A DNA stretch of 64,000 nucleotides, taken from positions 372,001 through 436,000 of the forward strand of contig CALODJ010000003.1 in the NCBI GenBank assembly GCA_942492025.1, read 5' to 3'. The position numbers and the translations under genes are program-made. This DNA is from JABDQW01 sp942492025. Its GTDB lineage: Bacteria > Pseudomonadota > Gammaproteobacteria > SZUA-229. Under the pieces are notes generated by a model. It made no database searches, was not told the origin of the DNA, and worked only from the letters and a program-made list of their open reading frames with translations. Below, piece by piece: positions 35,796-43,504 of the stretch (positions within the stretch are counted from its first letter, which is position 1; each line of letters opens with the position of its first letter).

Positions 35796-36230
35796 ACACC
35801 CGCACGCATGAATGGTTTCTCCTACGTCGAGGTGCTGATCGCCGTCGTTCTTATCGTGATCGCCCTGGTCCCGGCGCTGGATGCGCTGATCCCGGGTGTG
35901 GCCGGAAGCGGCATCCACGAATCCATCGCCGAAGACCATTACCAGCTCACCGGTAAGCTCGAACAGGTGCTGGTTGAGCCCTTCGGCCAGCTCAACAGCG
36001 CCGCTGTTGCTGCCGGCAGCCCGACCACGCCGACCAGTTATTCGGACGTGTTCACCTATGCCAGTGGCCGTCAGATCACACGCAATGTTTTTCTGTCCCG
36101 CTACGACGCCGACAATGCCGATGCCGATAACGATCCGTTCACCGGCACCGATGACGGTCTGCTCTGGGTGCGGGTAGCGATCGCCGGTACCGGGTACCGC
36201 ATCGAGAGCCTGGTCAGTGAATATGATTAA
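35787..36230 (+). CDS. Minor prepilin, GspI/MshD-like, with start codon inside a REP
   Basis: Prepilin-like protein of 147 residues. From the ATG at 35787 the leader is MRTTPARMNG, followed by FSYVEVLIAVVLIVIALVPA with the +5 Glu. From the next ATG (35808) the leader would be only three residues, too short for normal prepilin processing. The 35787 start lies within the third REP, where a base change converted GTG to ATG. The rest resembles GspI-type minor pseudopilins (GSGIHESIAEDHYQLTGKLE). No Shine-Dalgarno sequence precedes either ATG, so coupling to upstream translation is possible. Confidence 0.8.
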   Translation: MRTTPARMNGFSYVEVLIAVVLIVIALVPALDALIPGVAGSGIHESIAEDHYQLTGKLEQVLVEPFGQLNSAAVAAGSPTTPTSYSDVFTYASGRQITRNVFLSRYDADNADADNDPFTGTDDGLLWVRVAIAGTGYRIESLVSEYD

Positions 36231-36239
36231 GCATTATGC

Positions 36240-36370
36240 GGTGCGCACGGCGCACCCTACCTGTGATCGATACATTACGTGTGCCGAAAATCGTAGGGTG
36301 CGCCGTGCGCACCATCCTCGCCCCGTCCTGCATGATGCTCCGACCGTACGTAGGGTGCGCCGTGCGCACC
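36240..36370. repeat. REP cluster at the start of the GspJ-like gene
   Basis: A reverse REP at 36240-36260 and forward REPs at 36293-36313 and 36350-36370. The last one contains the probable GTG start (36355) of the following prepilin gene. Confidence 0.88.
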
Positions 36371-37350
36371 ATCTCCCAAACCAGCACGGTTTCACTCTGA
36401 TCGAACTGCTGGTCGCAACCACGCTCGCGGCCCTGCTGATTGCCGGTCTCGGCGGTGTCGTTGGGCAGGTCGCGATGACCCGTGATGCCGTGCAGGACAA
36501 AAACGAACTCACCCGTCAGGCGCGCTTCGCGATGGACCAGATAGTGCGTATCGTCAGTCACAGCCGGCGACTGCTGTTGCCACTGGCAGACAATCCAGCA
36601 ACCGACTGGCGTGAACACGTGCGCGAGGAGACGGTACCCGCTTCGCCACCGGAAGGATCCAGCACGAAGGCAACGGCTGTGCTCGCCGTTGCCTTACCGC
36701 TTTACTTCGATCTCGACAGTGATGGTTTTCCCGATGCCGATGACGACAGGGATGGCCTGATCGATGAAGACCTGCCCAATGACAATCATCATGACTTCTT
36801 TCCGGGCATCATGCTGATTGATGACGACGGTGACGGCAGCGTCGACGAGGGAGGCAGCTGGGCAGAAGATGACGAGGACGGTGCCGAGAACGAGGACCCC
36901 GTCAATGGTATCGATGACGATAATGACGGCAGCGTCGATGAAGACGCCCCATCAGACATGAACGGCGACGGTTGCCCCGGTATTTGTGGGGTCGATGATG
37001 ACAATGACAGTGCCATCGACGACGGTTCGAATGATGACGACGACGAGGATGCTGGCAGTTTCGATGACCCCTATGATCCTGTCGTGTTCTACCTCAACAG
37101 CGGCGCATTGATGCAACGCACTCCGGTGCCCTGGAACGAGGATGGTATCTCCGCGCCGGATGGCCCGGTCGATGGACGGGACTTCATCGTTTCGGCGCTC
37201 GCGGATAATGTGTCCCGTTTCAGGGTTGAGCGGGTCGAAGGTGTTGCCGGAGATGAACAGCTGGTCGATATCACGCTGGAGCTGACCAGTCCCGAGACCG
37301 GTGAAAGGGTGAGCCTGCAGACCCAGGTGCGTGTCGGAGGGGCGTTGTGA
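36355..37350 (+). CDS. Minor prepilin, GspJ/MshO-like, with Asp-rich calcium-loop insert
   Basis: Prepilin-like protein of 331 residues. From the GTG at 36355, inside a REP, the leader is MRRAHHLPNQHG, followed by FTLIELLVATTLAALLIAGL with the +5 Glu. A longer frame from 36217 would give a leader of nearly 60 residues encoded mostly by REPs. Residues about 118-235 are an insert built of repeated DxDxDG-type segments (DLDSDGFPDADDDRDG, DDDGDGSVDE, DDDNDGSVDE, DMNGDGCPG, DDDNDSAIDD), resembling thrombospondin type 3/dockerin calcium loops. A GspJ-like C-terminal part follows (VVFYLNSGALMQRT). The insert suggests a calcium-stabilised or calcium-sensing pilus tip. Confidence 0.83.
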   Translation: MRRAHHLPNQHGFTLIELLVATTLAALLIAGLGGVVGQVAMTRDAVQDKNELTRQARFAMDQIVRIVSHSRRLLLPLADNPATDWREHVREETVPASPPEGSSTKATAVLAVALPLYFDLDSDGFPDADDDRDGLIDEDLPNDNHHDFFPGIMLIDDDGDGSVDEGGSWAEDDEDGAENEDPVNGIDDDNDGSVDEDAPSDMNGDGCPGICGVDDDNDSAIDDGSNDDDDEDAGSFDDPYDPVVFYLNSGALMQRTPVPWNEDGISAPDGPVDGRDFIVSALADNVSRFRVERVEGVAGDEQLVDITLELTSPETGERVSLQTQVRVGGAL

Positions 37351-37371
37351 TGCGCGCGCCGATCAAACATT

Positions 37372-37467
37372 CGGTCACGGCGCACCCTACGGGTTGTTTC
37401 GGTCCGCGAACGCGGTGCGCACGGCGCATCCTACAAACACTGCCACGTAGGGTGCGCCGTGCGCACC
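37372..37467. repeat. REP cluster before the giant GspK-like gene
   Basis: A decayed reverse REP (about 37372-37390), a reverse REP at 37414-37434 (one base changed) and a forward REP at 37447-37467. Confidence 0.8.
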
Positions 37468-37489
37468 ATGATTCTGTGGGTGGAACATC

Positions 37490-40400
37490 GTGATTCGCGG
37501 CACCCGACAAAACGGCTACATCCTGCTACCGGTGGTCATCCTGTTGACTCTGGTAGCCACGGTGGCATTCACGATCAATCATGAATCCGCGCTGGACAGC
37601 GGAATCACTTCGTCGCAGCTGGAAGCGAAACAGGCCGAGGCCGTTGCGATGGCAGGGATCAACCACGCACTGTGGCAAACCCGGCAGCAGGGTTGTGGAC
37701 CTTATACCGATCTGACCAACAAGGCGCTGGATAACCACAGCTACACGACCACGTTGACTACGGACCTGGGCAGCACCAACGGTTACACAATTTCGGTTGA
37801 CCAGGATACATGGATCCGCAGCGACCAGCCGACCAACAATTACTCTACCGACAGTAAACTGCACATTCGCTACGAAGGCGGCATCATCGAACGCCCGATG
37901 TACCGCTACGATCTGTCGCCGATCCCGGCCGGTTCAAATATCCTGTCGGCAACCGCCTGGTTCTACGTCAGCAAGGAGCACCCGCAAGGGCCGGTCGACA
38001 TCCATCGGCTGAACGCCGACTGGACCGAGACCGACGCCACCTGGGATTCGATGGGTGCAAAAATGGATCCGATGGTGCAGGCGACGATACCGACCCAGGC
38101 TGTCGCAGACGTCTGGGTTGCGGTCAACCTGACTTCTCAGGTACAGGCCTGGGTCAACGGCGAGCCCAACTACGGCATAACGCTGAACTCTCTCAGCGAG
38201 GGCACCCACGGCGATTACGCCAGCCACGAAACCGGCCAGCAACCCTACCTGGAAGTGGTTGTCGGCACGCCGCCATCCTCGCCGGCAATGCTGAAATCTG
38301 AGGGTAAACTGGCCAATGGTATCAGCCGTACGATTAAACGGGATGATATCGGGCTTTACCAGCAGCCATCGCATCGCATGCTACAGCTGCAGCCGGGTGC
38401 GGGAAAAGACACCATGCTGAGTGACTTCTACAATAACCGCAACTATGGCGATCACAGGCTGAGGGTATCATTGGCCGGCTCGCTGAGAAACGCTCTGGTT
38501 CAATTCGATGTTGCTGCAATACCGCTAGGCGCCAGGGTTATATCCGCGCAACTGCAGCTCTATCACACAGAAACGGTAACGGCCGGCATCGATGCCGGCG
38601 CCACTGTACACCGCGTGAAACGCGACTGGGTAGAAGGAACAAAATCCGGTACTGGTACGGCCGACGGCGCCACCTGGGACACCTGGGATGGAAGCGCTGC
38701 CTGGGGAACAGCGGGAGGCGACTATGATCCGGCAGCCATAGCCAGCAGTGCCATCACGGCGGCAATCGATGACTGGGAGTCCTGGGATATCACCACACTG
38801 GTGCAGGGATGGGTGGATGGTAGCTTTTACAACAACGGGCTGTTGCTCAGGGGCAGTGGCGATGTAAACATCAGCTTCGCCTCGAAGGAAAATGCGGATG
38901 CCACATTGCATCCCAAGCTGATCATCAGCTACGCTTGTGAGTGCGGCACGGTATGTTCCGTTCCCCAAGGCAGCGGTAACATTCTTTTCGTGGTGTCAGA
39001 CGAATGGTATATGACGGCTGGAGAAAAAGCCAAGCGGGCGCTGTTCGAGAGCTGGGGTTACACGGTCGACCTGATATCGCAGTGGGATGTCAGCTGGAAT
39101 TTCGATGCCAAGGCCGTGAACAATGATGTCGTATACGTTTCTGAAGCGGTCATCAGTACCACCTTCGGCATGGCGCCCAAGCTGGCTGCGACCACGCTGG
39201 GGGTGGTCAACGAAGAAGGGGATATCAATGACGAGCTGGGTATTTCATCCGCGAGTGCCTGGCCTGTCGGGGATAGCTTTACGATCAAAGATAACAGCCA
39301 TTACATTACCTGGCCGTTTGCGATCGGTGGTCTGCAGATCTTCTCCGCTGCGATGGAAGGCCTGACCGTGTCGGGATCAGAAGCTGCTGGTCTGCAGACA
39401 CTCGCTGACGGCAGTGGCAACAAGGGGTCCCTGGTTGTACTGGACACCGGCGCGGTACTGGACGGCGGTGGCACAGCACCCGGGCGTCGCGTGATGCTGC
39501 CGCTGGGAAAAGATAACACGTTCAACCTCGATTACCTCAACCTTAACGGCCGCCTGATCGTACAGCGGGCACTGGCCTGGGGCATGCGCGCCGACATCAC
39601 GGCCGCGGGTAATCAGTTGTTGCTGGTGGTGGCCGATGACACCAGCCTGACCAGCCAGGAAGATGCGAAGAAGTCGCTAATCGAGTCCTGGGGCTATGTG
39701 GTTAAGCTGATCGACGACTCGGAATCGCAAACGGCTTTCGATACCGCTGTTGCCGCCAACAACGTCGTCTTCGTCTCCGGCGATGTCAGTGCAGCCGCGC
39801 TGGGAACGAAGCTGAGGAACACCTCGCTGGGCGTGGTCAATGAACGCATCGACCTGGTCGATGAATTCGGCTTTGCGCAAGATCATCTGACCAATGCGTT
39901 CGATAAACTTTCGGTAGTCGATAATACGCACGACATCACCACGGGATTCGCGACCGGATGGTTGACCGTGACCACATCCAGCCAGCCGCTGCAGGCGCTG
40001 GATGGAACGCTGGCACCGGGACTGCAAAGCCTTGCCGAAGTGTGGATCACCGGCGCGAATTACGATGAGGGCCTCGCAGTGATCGATACCGATGCGGCAC
40101 TGTATGGGGGCGGCACCGCCGCCGGCCGCCGTGCGCAGCTTCCCTGGGGCAGTAGCGGCTTCAACATCAGTGCACTCAACAGCAACGGCCAGACGATCAT
40201 GCAGCGCGCGATCGAATGGGCCAAAACGCCACCTGAGCCAAAAGCGCCGATTGCACACTGGAAGCTGGATGAGACCGGCGGCCTCACCGCGGTGGATTCG
40301 GCAGGCGGCCACGATGGTACTCTGGTCAACGACCCGGTATGGGCAGGTGGACAGCACGGTGGCGCATTGAACTTCGACGGCAGCAACGATCACATCAATG

Positions 40401-42043
40401 TGCCGCACGACGACACCCTGTCGCTGAACGATGCGATGACCTTCGCGACCTGGATCAATGCCTCATCGTTTGGCAACAGCTATCAAACAATCATCGCCAA
40501 GGATGGCGGCGGCTCGGCATCGAATTACTGGTTTGGCACCTGGCGCCAGGAGCTGGCGTTCGGTTTCTTCGCCAGCGGTAGCTTCCGCGAGGTGTTCACC
40601 ACCGGGCTGAACCTGCAGCCGAATACCTGGTATCACGTCGCGGTCACGTTCGACAATGCGGCCGACGAGGTGGTGCTCTATGTCGATGGCGTGCCAGTGC
40701 ACAAGGATGCAATGACGTTCTCACCGTCCACAGTCTCGGCCGATTTGACCATCGGCCGTTCACCGGATGGCGAATACTGGCGTGGCCGGCTCGATGATGT
40801 GCGCATATACGATGAGCTGTTGTCGGTGACCGAGATAGCCGGACTGGCGGCGCCACCGGTCTACACTCCGATTGCGCACTGGAAACTGGATGAGACCGGC
40901 GGTGATACAGCCGTGGATTCGATCGGTGGTCATGACGGTACGCTCGTCAATGGCCCCGTCTGGACCGCAGGACACGTGGGTGGGGGTCTGACTTTTGATG
41001 GCAATAATGACACGGTCGATGTAGGTGCCGATGCGAGCCTCGACGATCTGTTCGCCAGTGGCGCCACGATCACCGCCTGGATCCACGCCAGCGGCTGGGG
41101 CGAGGGCAATTTCGGTCGCATCGCCGACAAGGCGGATAACCTCGGCAGCAACCGCAATGGCTGGGCTTTCGAAGTCCACGGCGCCAACCGGGCGCTGCTT
41201 TTCCAGTACGGTTTTACCGATAATATCGGCAACTGGTACACGCCGGTGGATTCGATCGCGCTGGATACCTGGCACCACGTCGCTGTGGTCTATGACAAAA
41301 ATGCCCATGAAAACGATCCGGTCATCTATATCGATGGTGTCGCGCAGACGCTGGTCGAGCTGGACACGCCGGTCGGAACGGCATCCTCGGATGCCGGTAT
41401 CAACCTGACCCTCGGCAACTATGCACTGGATACCAGCAGGACTTTCGACGGTATCCTCGATGATATCCGTATTTATGACCAGATGCTGGATGCATCTGAA
41501 ATCGCCAGCCTGGCCGCTGAAAGCGGTAGCGGTGGCGGCTCACCACTCACGGGTTGCGACGGCACCTTCCGTGACGAATTCAGCCTGCAGCAGTATGACC
41601 AGAACAATGGGACCCTGAGCTGGGCCACCGATTGGGAAGAGACTGGTGAGACAACCAATCCAACCGGCGGCGATATTTATATTGCAAGTGATACGAGCAA
41701 TTTTCAGCTGGTACTGCAGGACGACGGCCAGACCGTGATGCGTGAGGCTGATCTCAGTAATGCCGGCAATGCCACGTTGAGCTTTGATTACCGCCGGCAA
41801 GACCTCAGTGGAAGCGGTGATTATGTCGCGATTGAAATCTCCTATAACGGCGGCACAAACTGGACCGAGCTTGACCGCTTCACGGGTACGGCGACCGACA
41901 CCGCCTATACCAGTACCAGCTATGTGCTCGATGCGGGCGCGCTGAGCGCCAATACGCGTATCCGCTTTCTCACCCCGGGCAACGGCATGAACAACAATAA
42001 CAAGGTCTGGTTCGACAACGTCCAGATCCAGTGCAGCCCTTGA
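37490..42043 (+). CDS. Giant GspK/PilX-like pseudopilin with DNRLRE and LamG domains (tip adhesin candidate)
   Basis: Protein of 1517 residues starting at a GTG with GGTGGA upstream. The N-terminus MIRGTRQNG then YILLPVVILLTLVATVAF is a prepilin signal lacking the +5 Glu, as in GspK/PilX tip subunits. EAKQAEAVAMAGINHALWQTR follows the GspK pattern. After that come two DNRLRE-type domains (about 98-285 and 298-485), two related alpha/beta repeats of unknown family (about 494-700, LFVVSDEWYMTAGEKAKRAL; and 705-905, LLVVADDTSLTSQEDAKKSL), two LamG/concanavalin-like domains (from about 920 and 1127, each opening IAHWKLDETGG) and a C-terminal beta-sandwich (about 1356-1517). The likely role is a surface adhesin carried on the pilus tip. 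No signal peptidase I site is evident. Confidence 0.87.
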   Translation: MIRGTRQNGYILLPVVILLTLVATVAFTINHESALDSGITSSQLEAKQAEAVAMAGINHALWQTRQQGCGPYTDLTNKALDNHSYTTTLTTDLGSTNGYTISVDQDTWIRSDQPTNNYSTDSKLHIRYEGGIIERPMYRYDLSPIPAGSNILSATAWFYVSKEHPQGPVDIHRLNADWTETDATWDSMGAKMDPMVQATIPTQAVADVWVAVNLTSQVQAWVNGEPNYGITLNSLSEGTHGDYASHETGQQPYLEVVVGTPPSSPAMLKSEGKLANGISRTIKRDDIGLYQQPSHRMLQLQPGAGKDTMLSDFYNNRNYGDHRLRVSLAGSLRNALVQFDVAAIPLGARVISAQLQLYHTETVTAGIDAGATVHRVKRDWVEGTKSGTGTADGATWDTWDGSAAWGTAGGDYDPAAIASSAITAAIDDWESWDITTLVQGWVDGSFYNNGLLLRGSGDVNISFASKENADATLHPKLIISYACECGTVCSVPQGSGNILFVVSDEWYMTAGEKAKRALFESWGYTVDLISQWDVSWNFDAKAVNNDVVYVSEAVISTTFGMAPKLAATTLGVVNEEGDINDELGISSASAWPVGDSFTIKDNSHYITWPFAIGGLQIFSAAMEGLTVSGSEAAGLQTLADGSGNKGSLVVLDTGAVLDGGGTAPGRRVMLPLGKDNTFNLDYLNLNGRLIVQRALAWGMRADITAAGNQLLLVVADDTSLTSQEDAKKSLIESWGYVVKLIDDSESQTAFDTAVAANNVVFVSGDVSAAALGTKLRNTSLGVVNERIDLVDEFGFAQDHLTNAFDKLSVVDNTHDITTGFATGWLTVTTSSQPLQALDGTLAPGLQSLAEVWITGANYDEGLAVIDTDAALYGGGTAAGRRAQLPWGSSGFNISALNSNGQTIMQRAIEWAKTPPEPKAPIAHWKLDETGGLTAVDSAGGHDGTLVNDPVWAGGQHGGALNFDGSNDHINVPHDDTLSLNDAMTFATWINASSFGNSYQTIIAKDGGGSASNYWFGTWRQELAFGFFASGSFREVFTTGLNLQPNTWYHVAVTFDNAADEVVLYVDGVPVHKDAMTFSPSTVSADLTIGRSPDGEYWRGRLDDVRIYDELLSVTEIAGLAAPPVYTPIAHWKLDETGGDTAVDSIGGHDGTLVNGPVWTAGHVGGGLTFDGNNDTVDVGADASLDDLFASGATITAWIHASGWGEGNFGRIADKADNLGSNRNGWAFEVHGANRALLFQYGFTDNIGNWYTPVDSIALDTWHHVAVVYDKNAHENDPVIYIDGVAQTLVELDTPVGTASSDAGINLTLGNYALDTSRTFDGILDDIRIYDQMLDASEIASLAAESGSGGGSPLTGCDGTFRDEFSLQQYDQNNGTLSWATDWEETGETTNPTGGDIYIASDTSNFQLVLQDDGQTVMREADLSNAGNATLSFDYRRQDLSGSGDYVAIEISYNGGTNWTELDRFTGTATDTAYTSTSYVLDAGALSANTRIRFLTPGNGMNNNNKVWFDNVQIQCSP

Positions 42044-42053
42044 TTGGGCATTC

Positions 42054-42259
42054 GGTGCGCACGGCGCACCCTACGGTTGGGGTGCGACATACGGTGTATT
42101 TGTTGCGTAGGGTGCGCCGTGCGCACCATTGTCGATTGTTGCTGGCCTGTTGTTGACTATGCGTCAATCCTTTCATGGTATTCATCTTTCCGGCTGTATC
42201 ATCGACACTGGTGTGGATGGCGCATTTTTTACGGCACTGGTGCGCGCGGCACACCCTAC
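42054..42259. repeat. REPs between the giant pilin and RAYT genes
   Basis: Reverse REP 42054-42074, forward REP 42107-42127 and a decayed reverse REP 42239-42259. The 257-bp spacer has no gene. Confidence 0.85.
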
Positions 42260-42300
42260 GCTACAATCGTGAAAAATCAAACTAAATCACGGAGGCAAGG

Positions 42301-42960
42301 ATGCCGCAATATCGACGTACCCATACCCCTGGTACGACTTATTTCTTCACTGTTGTTTCCCGTCAGCGTCGGCCGTTTCTTTGCGATGATCCAATTCGCG
42401 TGGCTCTACGGGACGCGATTACAACGGTAAGGCGCGAGCATCCTTTCATGATCGATGCCTGGGTGTTGTTACCCGATCACCTGCACTGTATCTGGACGCT
42501 GCCGGAAAATGACCATGCCTATTCGGTGCGTTGGTCGATGATCAAGCGCCTGGTGACGCAGACAGTCGGTGCGAATTATGTCTGTGACTCAAGCCACGGT
42601 GCGCACGGCGCACCCTACGAAGGTACACGGCTGGAAGGTAGGGTGCGCCGTGCGCACCATGAGCAACATCAGCAGTCCCACCCCGATCATCGTGGGTACC
42701 ATCCGCATGTTTCGACCTCACGTTTACGACGGCGCGAAGGTTGTATATGGCAACGACGTTTTTGGGAGCACCGCGTGCGCGACCAGGACGACCTGAACCG
42801 TTGCCTGGATTACCTGCACTGGAATCCGGTGAAGCACGGGCACGTCAGCCGGGTGGTTGATTGGCCGTATTCGACATTTCACCGATTTGTGTGTGCGGGT
42901 GTGTATCCCGAGGATTGGGGCGGGCAGGGGGTGGTCGAAGATGGTGCCTTTGGTGAGTGA
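42301..42960 (+). CDS. REP-associated tyrosine transposase (RAYT, Y1/HUH type) with an internal REP pair
   Basis: Protein of 219 residues. The RAYT pattern is clear: an N-terminal YRRTHTPGTTYFFTVVSRQR segment, the HUH metal site PDHLHCIW (about 59-66), and the catalytic-Tyr helix CLDYLHWNPVKHG near residue 180. GGAGG lies 5 bases before the ATG. A REP inverted pair (42598-42658) lies inside the coding sequence between the HUH and Tyr parts. It is read through without a stop, giving GAHGAPY and RVRRAHH, so the enzyme may remain whole but carries about 20 foreign residues. RAYTs act on REPs that begin with GTAG, exactly the repeat abundant around this gene. Confidence 0.9.
   Translation: MPQYRRTHTPGTTYFFTVVSRQRRPFLCDDPIRVALRDAITTVRREHPFMIDAWVLLPDHLHCIWTLPENDHAYSVRWSMIKRLVTQTVGANYVCDSSHGAHGAPYEGTRLEGRVRRAHHEQHQQSHPDHRGYHPHVSTSRLRRREGCIWQRRFWEHRVRDQDDLNRCLDYLHWNPVKHGHVSRVVDWPYSTFHRFVCAGVYPEDWGGQGVVEDGAFGE
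42598..42658. repeat. REP inverted pair inside the RAYT coding sequence
   Basis: Reverse REP 42598-42618 and forward REP 42638-42658, the outward arrangement (opposite to most pairs here). The reading frame stays open across both. Confidence 0.9.
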
Positions 42961-42963
42961 TTC

Positions 42964-43331
42964 GGTGCGCACGGCGCACCCTACGGTTAGCGTGTCCGGG
43001 TTTTGGGGCACACGGCGCACCCTACGGTTGGTTTGGTCGGATTTTGGTGCGCACGGCGCACCCTACGGTTGGTTTGGCCTGGGGTTTGGTGTGCGCGGCG
43101 CGCCCTACGGTTGGTTTGGTCGGATTTTGGTGTGCGCGGCGCACCCTACGGTTGGTTTGGCCTGGGGTTTGGTGTGCGCGGCGCACCCTACGGTAGGTCT
43201 GGTCCGGGGTTTGGTGTGCGCGGCGCGCCCTACGGTTGGCTTGGTCTGGGGTTTGGTGCGCGCGGCGCACGGTTGGTTTGGTCTGGGTTTGGGGCTGAAA
43301 CGTGGGATGGGTAGGGTGCGCCGTGCGCACC
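42964..43331 (-). repeat. Tandem REP array downstream of RAYT
   Basis: About eight reverse REP units in a row, starting a few bases after the RAYT stop, with a period near 42 bp. Linkers are variants of GGTTGGTTTGGTCGGATTTTG and GGTTGGTTTGGCCTGGGGTTTG. Hairpin arms drift (GCGCACGGCGCAC, GCGCGGCGCGC and others). The array ends with one forward REP at 43311-43331. Open frames through it encode only repeat peptides. Confidence 0.9.
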
Positions 43332-43504
43332 GTGGTTGCTCAAGGTTTTTGCCCGGCGGCCGATTGAATACATGTGGGCATATCCGTGCCAGCAGGCTTG
43401 GACAGGCACTGTTTGCAGGCTGTGCGAGGCGCATCGTGTGGATAGTGTTGGCTCGAATATGTCCTATACTCGATATAATAATTCTAATAAATATCAGCTA
43501 TTTA

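Noticed and set aside
42964..43331. Possible CRISPR array because of regular 42-bp periodicity
   Set aside because: Linkers are repeated variants and not unique spacers; units are REPs; no cas genes are nearby.
42857..43504. Long open frame running from the end of RAYT through the REP array into the GGDEF gene
   Set aside because: It consists of the RAYT end in another frame and repeat peptides; the GGDEF protein has a normal start at 43505.
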